Below, one piece after another: positions 37,383-46,523 of a DNA stretch of 64,000 nucleotides (its first letter is position 1; every line of letters begins with the position of its first letter). Under the pieces are notes generated by a model. The model made no database searches and had not been told where the DNA came from. It saw only the letters and a list, made by a program, of their open reading frames with translations. The position numbers and the translations under genes were made by a program. The stretch comes from Chitinophaga sp. sic0106 (lineage in GTDB: Bacteria > Bacteroidota > Bacteroidia > Chitinophagales > Chitinophagaceae), in assembly GCF_019219075.1 (NCBI RefSeq), contig NZ_JAHUWJ010000012.1, positions 62,001-126,000 of the forward strand, written 5' to 3'.

Positions 37383-38417
37383 ATGCCTAAATCACTTAAG
37401 AATGTCATTAAGTTCATCTGTTTTTTTGGCATAGGTGTGTTATTAATATGGCTGGTTACAAAAGATTTAACTCCCAGGGAATGGGAGATGATGAAAGAGG
37501 CATTTCAACGGGCAAATTACTGGCTGGTAATACCTGCTATTATACTTGGTATTGCCAGTCACTGGTTCCGTGCTACCCGCTGGAAGCTGTTGATGAAACC
37601 ACTGGGTCACCAGCCCACTACCCTCAATACTTTCTTTGCCGTGATGGTGGGTTACCTGGCTAACCTGGCCGTTCCCCGGCTGGGAGAAGTTACCCGCTGC
37701 GGCATTCTTGCCCAATACGAAAAAATACCCGCTGATAAGCTGGTAGGCACTATGATCGCAGAACGTGCGGTCGACATGCTATGCCTCATCCTGCTCATGG
37801 CCATCACCGTGCTCACACAGGTGGATGTTCTGGGCGCCTATGTGAACAAGGAAATCCTGATTCCCATGGGCAACAAATTTGCCAACGCCAATTTTCTCCA
37901 ATTATCATTACTCCTGCTGGGCGCTGCCGCCGGCATAGGCCTCATTGTATGGCTGCTGCGCAGGTTTGCCCGCTCCAAAGCCGCCATCACCATAAAAAAC
38001 CTGGCGCGCGGGGTTATGGAAGGCATTTTATCCATCGGTAAAATGGAAAACAAATGGGCTTTCATCATTCAGTCTGTCATCATCTGGGGCTGTTACCTCT
38101 CGCAGGTCTATATTGGCTTCTATTGCCTCCAGGAAACCACTCACCTTGGTATGAGCGCCGCGCTGGCCGTACTGGTCATTGGTAGTATAGGCATGATCGT
38201 TACCCCTGGTGGTATCGGCGCCTACCAAACACTGGTACAAAAAACCCTTGAACTTTATCATATCAATAAGGTGATCGGCTTTGCCTTCGGATGGATCATC
38301 TGGGTGGTACAAACTATCCTGGTGATTGTACTGGGCTTTGTAAGCCTGGTGGCACTTCCCATCTATAACAGAAAAAGAATGCAAAAGCAGGAATTACAAC
38401 CTGTTACCGATAATTAA
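37383..38417 (+). CDS. Flippase-like membrane protein (lysylphosphatidylglycerol synthase TM region family)
   Basis: 344 residues with about eight membrane helices. Family features: the N-terminal KNVIKFICFFGIGVLLIWLV, RATRWKLLMKP, then NLAVPRLGEVTRCGIL with the Arg-Gly-Glu pattern, AERAVDMLCL, and the C-terminal TPGGIGAYQTLVQ. This family (UPF0104/PF03706) includes the flippase half of MprF and stand-alone proteins thought to move lipids or lipid-linked sugars. The cargo is unknown. It starts 58 bases after panD. Confidence 0.9.
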   Translation: MPKSLKNVIKFICFFGIGVLLIWLVTKDLTPREWEMMKEAFQRANYWLVIPAIILGIASHWFRATRWKLLMKPLGHQPTTLNTFFAVMVGYLANLAVPRLGEVTRCGILAQYEKIPADKLVGTMIAERAVDMLCLILLMAITVLTQVDVLGAYVNKEILIPMGNKFANANFLQLSLLLLGAAAGIGLIVWLLRRFARSKAAITIKNLARGVMEGILSIGKMENKWAFIIQSVIIWGCYLSQVYIGFYCLQETTHLGMSAALAVLVIGSIGMIVTPGGIGAYQTLVQKTLELYHINKVIGFAFGWIIWVVQTILVIVLGFVSLVALPIYNRKRMQKQELQPVTDN

Positions 38418-38452
38418 TCTGCCTGCGTAGTTATTTTTTTGTATTTTGGAGT

Positions 38453-38470
38453 CGGATGCCCCTGCATCCG
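38453..38470. repeat. Short hairpin upstream of the GT-C-like gene
   Basis: CGGATGC and GCATCCG (7 bases each) around CCCT, in the 85-base gap before the next gene. No T-run follows, so termination is doubtful; it resembles the other GC-rich intergenic palindromes of the window. Confidence 0.5.
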
Positions 38471-38502
38471 CCCTAACTACTATTTAATCCCGTACCGCAG
38501 AT

Positions 38503-39936
38503 ATGATGCACCTTATGCCCCGTAAGCACATGCCGGCGATATTGCTGTTAACGCTTATCACTGTCATCAGCCGATTTATCGTCCGATACTTTTACCATTT
38601 TGATATCAATGCAGTCCCTGTGCTCGAAACCTGGCACCTGCTGGACAGGCAGCTACTGATCGATCACCCCTGGGAATGTATGTGGTACCTGCATTCGCAG
38701 CCACCGCTGTTTAACGGGTTATGCAGTTTACTGATGAATGCCTTCCCCGTTCATTACATCCAAGTGATGGAGGCCCTGTGGATTATCCTCGGCTTTGTGC
38801 AAACGATACTCCTGTATCTCTCCATATACCAGCTTACCCGCAAACGATGGATAGGCTTTGCCGTTAGTGCCTACTTCTGCATCACACCTGCTTTCCTGTT
38901 GTATGAAGCCTGGTATTTTTATACCTACCTGGGAATGATATTCCTTTCCTACTCCCTGTATTTCCTGATCCGTTTTCTGCGTACGGAAAAATTCGTATGG
39001 GGGTTCGCGTTATTCCTCACCCTTGCCGTCATCTGCCTTACAATCAGTATGTTTCACCTCGTATGGCTGATAGCAGCTGTAGTGCTGGTGCTGCTCATGT
39101 GCCAACCACATCTCCGTAAAAAAACTATACTGGCTGCCCTGTTTCCTGTATTGCTGGTAACCGGCTGGTATGGTAAAAATAAAGTGATGTTTGGCCATTT
39201 CACCGCCAGCACCTGGATGGGCATGAACGTGGCGCGTATCATGCTGCCACTCGACCGGCAGCTGCCGCCTGCCATCACCAATGATACCATCCGCAGGTAT
39301 GCCGATATCGGGCCTTTCCGCTGCCTGGAAGAGTATGGTGTACAGTGGTTGCCGGAAAACAAACAATATCCGGGAATAGGTGCGCTGCACGATTGGTGCA
39401 AAGGTACCAGCGAAAGTAATTTCAATAATATCCAGTATATCTACATCTCTGATCAGTTCCAGAAAGCTGGCATGGAATGCCTGAAAGCTGATCCTAAAAA
39501 ATATCTCAAACTCACGTTCACGGCTAATTCGCTCTACTTCTCCCCTACTACTAATTATTTCAATCTGGTTAAAAACCGGAGCAAGATCCTGGGATATGAA
39601 TACTTTTTTAATCTCGGTTATATTCCGATCCACAAGGATTATATCTTCCTGACAAATGCTATACTGGTACTGCTTTACGCCGTTTCATTCGGCCTGCTGG
39701 CCTGGCACTCCCTTCAACGCTGGAAAGGGGTACGTAAAAGAATATTGGCATGGGAATGGCAGGATATAGCTGCGGTTTATGCTGCCTTTAACATCTTGTA
39801 TCTGATGCTGGCAGGTAATTTTCTTGAATTGGGAGAGAATAACCGTTTCCGTTTCCAGGTAATTCCGTTATTCCTGTTCCTGCTCGTATATACCGTGTGG
39901 AACCAATGGATGCGCGGCAAGCCCATAAAACAATGA
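38503..39936 (+). CDS. Polytopic membrane protein, GT-C-like
   Basis: 477 residues with about ten membrane helices and a soluble insertion at about 225-345. The first loop after helix one has ETWHLLDRQLL and WYLHSQPPLFNG; the HSQPPLFN type motif is found in GT39-like bacterial membrane proteins. The acidic residue expected of a catalytic GT-C enzyme is present in the first loop (FDINAVPVLE), but I cannot confirm it is catalytic. No lipid-sugar genes are next to it other than the flippase-like gene before it. Function unknown. Confidence 0.7.
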   Translation: MMHLMPRKHMPAILLLTLITVISRFIVRYFYHFDINAVPVLETWHLLDRQLLIDHPWECMWYLHSQPPLFNGLCSLLMNAFPVHYIQVMEALWIILGFVQTILLYLSIYQLTRKRWIGFAVSAYFCITPAFLLYEAWYFYTYLGMIFLSYSLYFLIRFLRTEKFVWGFALFLTLAVICLTISMFHLVWLIAAVVLVLLMCQPHLRKKTILAALFPVLLVTGWYGKNKVMFGHFTASTWMGMNVARIMLPLDRQLPPAITNDTIRRYADIGPFRCLEEYGVQWLPENKQYPGIGALHDWCKGTSESNFNNIQYIYISDQFQKAGMECLKADPKKYLKLTFTANSLYFSPTTNYFNLVKNRSKILGYEYFFNLGYIPIHKDYIFLTNAILVLLYAVSFGLLAWHSLQRWKGVRKRILAWEWQDIAAVYAAFNILYLMLAGNFLELGENNRFRFQVIPLFLFLLVYTVWNQWMRGKPIKQ

Positions 39937-40045
39937 ACCATTTATGGCGACTAATCGTTAACTTTAATATAATACTGGAACTTAACCTAAAACCGTATCA
40001 TCGCACCGCCAATTAGTGTGAATTTTTGAATGTAAATTAGTCCGT

Positions 40046-42193
40046 ATGCGTTTGCAGCAAGGTGAGAACCTGGATATTATGACGATGCCCATAGAAACAA
40101 CCACAAAGAAATTAGCCCGCAAAAAGGCCCCCGTAGCCAAAAAGAAGATGATTGGACGCGATGTCAGCTGGCTGGCATTTAATGCAAGAGTACTTCAGGA
40201 AGCTGCAGATAAAACTGTGCCGTTGTATGAGAGAATCAGATTCCTCGGCATATTTTCCAATAACCTCGACGAGTTTTTCCGGGTTCGTGTAGCCACACTC
40301 CGCCGTATGCTCTCTTTCGGTAAATCTGCAAAGATGCACCTGGAGGAAAATCCCGGCAAAATCATTGACTCCATTCAAACGATTGTGATGGAGCAGCAAC
40401 GTGAGTTTGACCGTGTGTGGAAAGACATTGCACAAGAACTGGAAGCACAGCATATCTTCCTGCGCACAGAAAAACAACTTAACAGGGAGCAACAGAAGTT
40501 TGTACTGAACTACTTCAATGAACAGGTACGTACCAACATCATCCCGCTGATGATAGAAAGTATTCAGCAGTTCCCCTTCCTCCGTGATAAATCTATTTAC
40601 CTGGCCGTAGTACTGGCCCGGGCAGATAATTCCATCAGTCAGAAATTCGCGCTGATAGAAATCCCAACCTCTGTACTGCCACGCTTTATCATTCTGCCCT
40701 CTAAACCGGGAGAGCATGATATTATGCTGCTGGAAGATGTTGTGCGTTTTTGTTTGCCTAATATCTTCTCCTACTTCGGATTTGATAAGTTTTCCTCGCA
40801 CATCATCAAAGTAACGAGAGACGCCGAACTGGATATCGATAATGATATTGCAACCAGCATTATTCACCAGATTGAAAAAGGACTGAAAGACAGGCGTAAA
40901 GGCAAACCGGTACGTTTTGTTTATGATAAGGATATTGATCCGTTGCTGCTGGAATACCTCATCAGAAGGTTAGGTTTGTCCGGTAAAGACAACCTGATTC
41001 CCGGCGCGCGTATCCATAATTTCAAGGACTTCATGGATTTTCCGGAATCCATTTTTCCGCCGCATTCACATCGCAAATCCTTTATTCATCCGCTGTTCCA
41101 GAACGCCACCAGTGTGATGCATGTGGTGCAGCGCCAGGATGTAATGTTGCACTTCCCTTACCACTCCTTCGATACTATTATCGATCTGCTGCGGGAAGCG
41201 GCCATTGATCCGAATGTCTCCAGCATTAAAATTACGGCCTATCGCCTGGCTAAGAACTCCAAGATTATCAATGCGCTGATCAATGCCGTGCGCAATGGTA
41301 AGCAGGTAACAATTGTGCTGGAACTGCGCGCCCGGTTTGATGAAGCGGCTAATCTCGACTGGAAATCCCGGCTGGAGGAAGAAGGGGTAAAAGTACTGCT
41401 GGGCGTTCCCGGCATGAAAGTACATGCCAAGCTGTGTGTAATTAAGAAACGCATCGGCAATAAAACCATCCAGTGCGGCTTTGTGAGCACCGGTAACCTC
41501 AACGAGCGTACGGCCAGGGTCTATGGCGATCATTGCCTGCTGACAGCCAATCGCGCCATCATGGCAGATATCAACAAGGTATTCGCCTACCTGGAAAATG
41601 GTCACCACGACATCAAACTCCTGGAGAACTGCAAAACATTGCCGGTGAGTCCGTTCAACATGCGTAACACTTTCCTGCGCCTGATTGACCGGGAAATCAA
41701 AAATGCCCGCAACAAAAAGAAAGCAAGCATCATCATTAAAATGAACTCCCTCTCCGACGCCGTGCTGATCAGCAAACTGTATGACGCGGCCAAGGCAGGG
41801 GTGGATATAAAAATGGTTATCCGGGGTATCTGTTGCGCCTATACGGAAAATAAAAAATGGAAGAAACAGATCCATGCCGTGAGCATCGTGGATGAATACC
41901 TGGAACATGCCAGGGTGTTTATATTCCATCATGGCGGACAGGAAAAGGTATACATCGCCTCCTGCGACTGGATGATACGCAACCTTGATCACCGCGTGGA
42001 AGCCGCCGCCCCTATAACGGACCTGGCTATACGCAAGGAGATTATCGATATCATGAAAATCCAGCTCAGCGGCAATGTTAAAGCCCGTGTACTGGACAAC
42101 GAACAGCGAAATGAATACTACCGGGAGGGAGATAAAAAAATCCGGTCCCAGGTGGAAATCTTAAAATATCTACACGAGAAACAATACCAGTAA
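40046..42193 (+). CDS. ppk1: Polyphosphate kinase 1
   Basis: 715 residues. Makes polyphosphate from ATP reversibly. Domain order as in the family: N-domain (RDVSWLAFNARVLQEA, FSNNLDEFFRVRVA), head domain, and two phospholipase-D-like catalytic domains. The autophosphorylated His is in GMKVHAKLCVI, the second active His is in EYLEHARVF, and GNLNERTARVYGD is conserved. The first residues are uncertain: ATGs at 40046, 40079 and 40085 are all possible, and a weak promoter-like TTTG-18-TGCGTTTG at 40025-40054 would favour the later two. The adjacent ppx gene supports the call. The stop codon lies inside the terminator stem. Confidence 0.98.
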   Translation: MRLQQGENLDIMTMPIETTTKKLARKKAPVAKKKMIGRDVSWLAFNARVLQEAADKTVPLYERIRFLGIFSNNLDEFFRVRVATLRRMLSFGKSAKMHLEENPGKIIDSIQTIVMEQQREFDRVWKDIAQELEAQHIFLRTEKQLNREQQKFVLNYFNEQVRTNIIPLMIESIQQFPFLRDKSIYLAVVLARADNSISQKFALIEIPTSVLPRFIILPSKPGEHDIMLLEDVVRFCLPNIFSYFGFDKFSSHIIKVTRDAELDIDNDIATSIIHQIEKGLKDRRKGKPVRFVYDKDIDPLLLEYLIRRLGLSGKDNLIPGARIHNFKDFMDFPESIFPPHSHRKSFIHPLFQNATSVMHVVQRQDVMLHFPYHSFDTIIDLLREAAIDPNVSSIKITAYRLAKNSKIINALINAVRNGKQVTIVLELRARFDEAANLDWKSRLEEEGVKVLLGVPGMKVHAKLCVIKKRIGNKTIQCGFVSTGNLNERTARVYGDHCLLTANRAIMADINKVFAYLENGHHDIKLLENCKTLPVSPFNMRNTFLRLIDREIKNARNKKKASIIIKMNSLSDAVLISKLYDAAKAGVDIKMVIRGICCAYTENKKWKKQIHAVSIVDEYLEHARVFIFHHGGQEKVYIASCDWMIRNLDHRVEAAAPITDLAIRKEIIDIMKIQLSGNVKARVLDNEQRNEYYREGDKKIRSQVEILKYLHEKQYQ

Positions 42194-42215
42194 GCTTTTA
42201 CTGGTATTGTTTTTT
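42182..42215 (+). terminator. Terminator overlapping the end of ppk1
   Basis: A 12-base-pair perfect stem (42182-42193 with 42198-42209), loop GCTT, followed by six T. The left arm contains the last codons and the TAA of ppk1. Confidence 0.9.
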
Positions 42216-42233
42216 AGGGTAAAGGAAAATAAT

Positions 42234-42241
42234 TACTTTTG
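42234..42241 (+). promoter_or_regulatory. Candidate -7 element of the ppx gene
   Basis: TACTTTTG fits TAnnTTTG and ends 22 bases before the ppx ATG at 42264. No good -33 element at the right distance is visible. A strong terminator just upstream means ppx needs its own promoter, which supports the call. Confidence 0.55.
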
Positions 42242-42263
42242 CTGCCATAATCAATTCGTATAG

Positions 42264-43160
42264 ATGAAGTTAGCTGCGATAGACATAGGATCAAATGCTG
42301 CGAGGCTCCTGATTTCAGAAGCTTCACCCAACAGTGCAGGTAAAATGGATTTCACCAAGGTAAACCTGGTGAGAGTACCGTTGCGCCTGGGATTCGATGT
42401 TTTTGCCAACGGCATGATATCAGAAAAACGTGCCGCCTGCCTCATCGACACCATCCGGGCCTATAAGCTCCTGCTGGATGTATACGAAGTGAAATACCTC
42501 AAAGCCTGCGCTACCTCCGCTATGCGGGATGCCAGCAACGGGCAGTTCCTGCTGCAACAGGTAAAAGAGCAGACCGGGATCGACATTAAATTGATCAGCG
42601 GTCGTGAAGAGGCAGCCTATATTTACGAAAACCATGTGGCCGAACAACTGGATAATACCAAATCCTATATGTACATCGATGTAGGTGGCGGTAGTACCGA
42701 AATCACCCTGTTCAGCAAGAAACAACTGGTATTCAAAGAATCCTTTAATATCGGCACCATCCGCCTGCTGCATAACCAGGTAGAAGAAAGCACCTGGCAG
42801 CAGCTGAAGGACTTCATCAAAAATAACCTCAAGGGCCTCGGGCCGGTGATGGCTATCGGCTCAGGAGGCAATATCAATAAGGTTTTCAGCATGTCTAAAC
42901 GTAAAGAAGGAAAACCTTTATCGCTCGAAACACTGAAAGATTACCATAAAGAATTCAGCAGCTTCACCGTAGAGGAACGCATACATCTCTACAACCTGCG
43001 GGAAGACCGTGCCGATGTGATTGTGCCTGCCCTGCAGATCTATATCAACATCATGCGCTGGACCGATACACCGGAGATCTACGTGCCTAAGATCGGGCTC
43101 GCCGATGGGCTGATCCACGCCCTTCACAGCGAAATTGCAGCAGCTACCAGCCAGTTGTAA
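42264..43160 (+). CDS. ppx: Exopolyphosphatase / Ppx-GppA family phosphatase
   Basis: 298 residues, the short single-unit form with the two actin-like ASKHA lobes and no C-terminal HD domain. Motifs: LAAIDIGSNAARLLI at the start (phosphate 1 loop), ATSAMRDASNG, ISGREEAAYIY, and the second phosphate loop MYIDVGGGSTEITLF. Splits phosphate from polyphosphate or ppGpp-type substrates. The position after ppk1 is typical, though the terminator and candidate promoter between them suggest separate control. Confidence 0.95.
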   Translation: MKLAAIDIGSNAARLLISEASPNSAGKMDFTKVNLVRVPLRLGFDVFANGMISEKRAACLIDTIRAYKLLLDVYEVKYLKACATSAMRDASNGQFLLQQVKEQTGIDIKLISGREEAAYIYENHVAEQLDNTKSYMYIDVGGGSTEITLFSKKQLVFKESFNIGTIRLLHNQVEESTWQQLKDFIKNNLKGLGPVMAIGSGGNINKVFSMSKRKEGKPLSLETLKDYHKEFSSFTVEERIHLYNLREDRADVIVPALQIYINIMRWTDTPEIYVPKIGLADGLIHALHSEIAAATSQL

Positions 43161-43221
43161 AAAACATTTCCATTTTAATATTTATATCCCCACCTTTGCG
43201 GAAAGCAAATGCTTACTGCTT

Positions 43222-44037
43222 ATGTCTGTGAATAAAGAAATCAAGCGTGTAACCACGCACGTATTGCAGAAGATGAAGGTTGACGGGGAGAGAATCTCCA
43301 TGCTTACCTGCTACGACTATTCCATGGCGCGAATCCTGGATGATGCCGGTATTGATATTCTGCTTGTAGGCGACTCCGCCTCCAATGTGATGGCTGGTCA
43401 TGAAACTACCCTGCCGATTACGCTGGACCAGATGATTTATCATGCTGCCTCCGTAGTAAGAGCCGCTAAACGCTGCTTTGTGGTAGTAGACCTTCCTTTC
43501 GGTTCCTACCAGGGCAACTCCAAGGAAGCACTCAACTCCACTATCCGCATCATGAAAGAAACGGGTGCGCACGGTGTAAAAATTGAAGGTGGAGAAGAAA
43601 TTATAGAATCTGTAAAACGCATTATCAGTGCAGGCGTTCCCGTGATGGGGCACCTCGGGCTCACGCCACAGTCGATCTATAAATTCGGCACCTACGCAGT
43701 AAGAGCGACCGAGGAAGCGGAAGCCACCAAACTGATCAACGACGCTAAACTGTTACAGGAGGCCGGCTGCTTTGCCATTGTACTGGAAAAGATTCCTGCC
43801 CTGCTGGCAAAACGCGTGGCAGAGGAACTGGCCATTCCAATCATAGGTATCGGTGCCGGTAAATATGTAGATGGTCAGGTGTTGGTGATGCACGATCTGC
43901 TGGGCATCAACAAAGACTTCAAACCTCGCTTCCTGCGCAGGTACCTGGACCTCTACGGCGAAATTTACAACGCTACACAGTCTTATATTAAAGATGTGAA
44001 GACCAGGGATTTCCCGAACGACAGCGAACAATACTAA
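43222..44037 (+). CDS. panB: 3-methyl-2-oxobutanoate hydroxymethyltransferase
   Basis: 271 residues from the ATG at 43222; a longer frame from 43135 overlaps ppx and is not family-like. Adds a hydroxymethyl group from methylene-THF to ketoisovalerate to form ketopantoate. Motifs: MLTCYDYSMARILDDAGID, LLVGDSASNVMAGHETTLP (metal-site Asp), VVVDLPFGSY, HGVKIEGG, GHLGLTPQS and IGIGAGKYVDGQVLV with the catalytic Glu in IVLEKIPA. A terminator follows immediately. Confidence 0.99.
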   Translation: MSVNKEIKRVTTHVLQKMKVDGERISMLTCYDYSMARILDDAGIDILLVGDSASNVMAGHETTLPITLDQMIYHAASVVRAAKRCFVVVDLPFGSYQGNSKEALNSTIRIMKETGAHGVKIEGGEEIIESVKRIISAGVPVMGHLGLTPQSIYKFGTYAVRATEEAEATKLINDAKLLQEAGCFAIVLEKIPALLAKRVAEELAIPIIGIGAGKYVDGQVLVMHDLLGINKDFKPRFLRRYLDLYGEIYNATQSYIKDVKTRDFPNDSEQY

Positions 44038-44050
44038 AATCACCAATACG

Positions 44051-44079
44051 AACGGCGCACAGTAATGTGCGTCGTTTTT
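44051..44079 (+). terminator. panB terminator
   Basis: An 11-base-pair stem (44051-44061 with 44066-44076, one G-T pair), loop GTAA, and a T-run from 44075 to 44079. Confidence 0.9.
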
Positions 44080-44523
44080 GTTTTCAGTAGTTTTTTCCTA
44101 TATTCGCTTCCAGCAATGAACTACCTGTTAAACATACAGCTTTCTCTACTCTCCTATCTACGGAGCACTTGCTCCCACGTGCCTTAATGGACGCGGGTTT
44201 TCCCTTTTATTATTTATTGTATTCCTGCTACAGCAATTTAGTCTGACAGCTTTTCGTATGCGCGTATGCGTTAGCTGAAAAATGAATTGTTCGTTCGTGG
44301 GAGTTGCACCTGATTTTCCTGCAAAGTTGCATTTGCTTTTGCTTTATTTCTATGCCTCCGGCACAGGAGTAAAGGCATATGGCTGCGGGCTTGTGGCCCG
44401 CCGCTATCCGCAATAAAAAGTGATATGCATAAGCAGCTTCACGGGAGAATAGAATCCTTTACTTCTTTGCAAGCTATATGCCTTGCGGGAAAGAATATTT
44501 AATCATCACCAATTCCATCGCAC
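44080..44523. other. Gene-free region upstream of the lysine catabolism operon
   Basis: About 440 bases with no supported gene; a 61-codon minus-strand frame (44228-44413) has no protein-like character. It contains a 6-base-pair hairpin at 44395-44411 (GCGGGC / GCCCGC) and other weak inverted repeats, but no exact TAnnTTTG. It must hold the operon promoter. A small RNA or leader element is possible but I cannot identify one. Confidence 0.5.
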
Positions 44524-45600
44524 ATGAAAAAAATCATGATCATCGGTGCCGGCAAGATCGGCGAAACAGCCGCATTTTTACTGCAAACATCCGGTGACTA
44601 CCAGGTTACCATGGCCGACAACAACCCTGCCATGCTGGAAGCCCATCTCTCCCCCGGTGTTACGGGTTTACAACTGGATGTAAACGACGCAGCAGCGCTT
44701 ACAGCGGCGCTGCAACCACAGGACATGGTACTGAGTGCCTGCCCCTATTTCCTGAATGTGAAAATTGCTACTGCAGCAGCTGCTACTAATACCCATTATT
44801 TTGATTTAACGGAGGATGTAGCCACTACCAATGCTATCCGCGAAATTGCCGCTGAAGCAGGTGTTAGTTTTATGCCACAATCCGGACTGGCACCGGGTTT
44901 CATCAGCATCGCCGCCCATGATATTGCCAGAGAGTTTGATCAGCTGGATAGTGTACGCCTGCGCGTAGGCGCGCTGCCGCAGTTTCCTACTAATAGCCTC
45001 ATGTACAACCTTACCTGGAGCACAGATGGATTAATCAACGAATACTGCAACCCTTGTGATGCCATTGATGAAGGTCAGCGCAAGGAAGTAATGCCAATGG
45101 AAGGCCTGGAGAAATTCGCGCTGGATGGCGTAGAATACGAGGCATTTAACACCTCCGGTGGCCTGGGCGCATTAGCCGAAATCCTTGACGGAAAGGTAAG
45201 CAGCCTGGATTACAAAACGGTGCGTTACCCGGGGCATTGTCAACTTATGAAGATTTTATTGAATGAGTTAAAGTTGAACAAAAAACGCCAGGTTTTGAAA
45301 GAAATTATGGAGGATAGCATACCTTTCACCCCGCAAGATGTGGTGCTGGTATTTGTATCAGTAGCCGGCAGGATAGATGGTCGTTATGTGCAGCGCTCCT
45401 ACTCCAGGAAAATATATAACCAGGAAGTTAACGGGAGAGATTTTACTGCCATTCAGCTGACCACCGCGGGAGCTGCCTGTGCAGTCATTGATCTGCATGC
45501 AAACGGCAAGTTGCCCGCCAAAGGCTTTATCCGCCAGGAAGATGTAATTTTCCAGGACCTGATCACCAACAGATTTGCAGTTTATTACAACAGGAATTAA
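44524..45600 (+). CDS. Saccharopine dehydrogenase family protein (LYS9-type)
   Basis: 358 residues. An N-terminal Rossmann domain starts IMIIGAGKIGETAAFLL; it is followed by LSACPYF, HYFDLTEDV, GLAPGFISI and the C-terminal domain with STDGLINEYCNP and YKTVRYPGHC, as in glutamate-forming saccharopine dehydrogenases. That reaction splits saccharopine into glutamate and 2-aminoadipate-6-semialdehyde. The next two genes encode a DUF1338 protein and an ALDH7-type dehydrogenase that use the following intermediates, which strongly supports the catabolic role. Other amino acid dehydrogenase roles of the family are less likely here. Confidence 0.9.
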   Translation: MKKIMIIGAGKIGETAAFLLQTSGDYQVTMADNNPAMLEAHLSPGVTGLQLDVNDAAALTAALQPQDMVLSACPYFLNVKIATAAAATNTHYFDLTEDVATTNAIREIAAEAGVSFMPQSGLAPGFISIAAHDIAREFDQLDSVRLRVGALPQFPTNSLMYNLTWSTDGLINEYCNPCDAIDEGQRKEVMPMEGLEKFALDGVEYEAFNTSGGLGALAEILDGKVSSLDYKTVRYPGHCQLMKILLNELKLNKKRQVLKEIMEDSIPFTPQDVVLVFVSVAGRIDGRYVQRSYSRKIYNQEVNGRDFTAIQLTTAGAACAVIDLHANGKLPAKGFIRQEDVIFQDLITNRFAVYYNRN

Positions 45601-45610
45601 ACAGATTGTT

Positions 45611-46501
45611 ATGCTTAGCGAGATTTTACATGGCCTCATGAGCCGCTACCAGGAACGTGTTCCGGATGTAGCTGCCGTTATTGACGCTATGATCGGAGAA
45701 GGAATGATAGCACAGGCCTCCGACATCGAAAACGACCATATCGCTTTCCGTACCATGGGTGTACCCCACTTGGGCGTACAGTCACTGGAGAAAATTTTTC
45801 TGCACTACGGCTATACCAAAAGAGAACATTATTATTTCGCCGGTAAAAAGCTGGATGCCTGGTGGTATGCGCCACCGGAGCCACAATATCCACGTATTTT
45901 CATCAGCGAACTAAGAGTAAATGACCTGAGCGAAACCGCACAGCGTATCATTCACAGCTATACAGATGCGATTACCAGTGATCCGGTGGATGCACTGAAC
46001 CTGGATGATAGCCAGGCAGTGGATACCTTTCTCCACAGCGGCCTTTGGCGCACACCAACCCTGGCCGATTTTAAAGCCCTGGCTGCCGAAAGTGAGTATG
46101 CCGCCTGGGTGATTTATAACCGGTATTACCTCAATCACTTCACCGTGAGCGTACATAACCTGCCGACAGGATATAACACTGTAGCGGGCTTTAATGAGTT
46201 CCTGGAAAAACACGGATTTGTGCTAAATGATTCAGGCGGTAAAATAAAGGCGAGTCCGGATGGCAACCTCCTGCAAAGCGCTACTGTAGCCCGTATGATT
46301 GAAGCGGAGTTTGCAGGTGGTGAAACTTATCAAATCGCAGGCTCCTATGTGGAGTTTGCCGAACGCAGGGTGCTGCCGGAGTTTGCATCACTACCTGCCA
46401 GCGAAATACGCAGGGAGCACCGCCGAGAGGGCTTTGAGGCCGGCAACGCCGACAAGATCTTTGAAAGCACCTACTCCACCCAGACGAAAAAAAGTTCTTA
46501 A
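45611..46501 (+). CDS. 2-oxoadipate dioxygenase/decarboxylase family protein (DUF1338, HglS-like)
   Basis: 296 residues from the ATG at 45611, ten bases after the previous stop. The family converts 2-oxoadipate to D-2-hydroxyglutarate using O2 and a divalent metal. Expected metal ligands are seen as the His in ENDHIAFRTMG and the His in YYLNHFTVSVHN, with a Glu downstream in YVEFAERR as the probable third. The FRTMG and NLPTGYNTVAGFNEFLE segments are also typical. Position between a saccharopine dehydrogenase and an ALDH7-type gene fits lysine breakdown. Function is assigned from family and context. Confidence 0.88.
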   Translation: MLSEILHGLMSRYQERVPDVAAVIDAMIGEGMIAQASDIENDHIAFRTMGVPHLGVQSLEKIFLHYGYTKREHYYFAGKKLDAWWYAPPEPQYPRIFISELRVNDLSETAQRIIHSYTDAITSDPVDALNLDDSQAVDTFLHSGLWRTPTLADFKALAAESEYAAWVIYNRYYLNHFTVSVHNLPTGYNTVAGFNEFLEKHGFVLNDSGGKIKASPDGNLLQSATVARMIEAEFAGGETYQIAGSYVEFAERRVLPEFASLPASEIRREHRREGFEAGNADKIFESTYSTQTKKSS

Positions 46502-46523
46502 TTTTAAGAGAGAGATCATTACC

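Noticed and set aside
41066..41992. 308-codon minus-strand frame within ppk1
   Set aside because: It overlaps the catalytic domains of polyphosphate kinase and has no recognisable motifs.
44228..44413. 61-codon minus-strand frame before the lysine operon
   Set aside because: Composition not protein-like and no ribosome-binding context.
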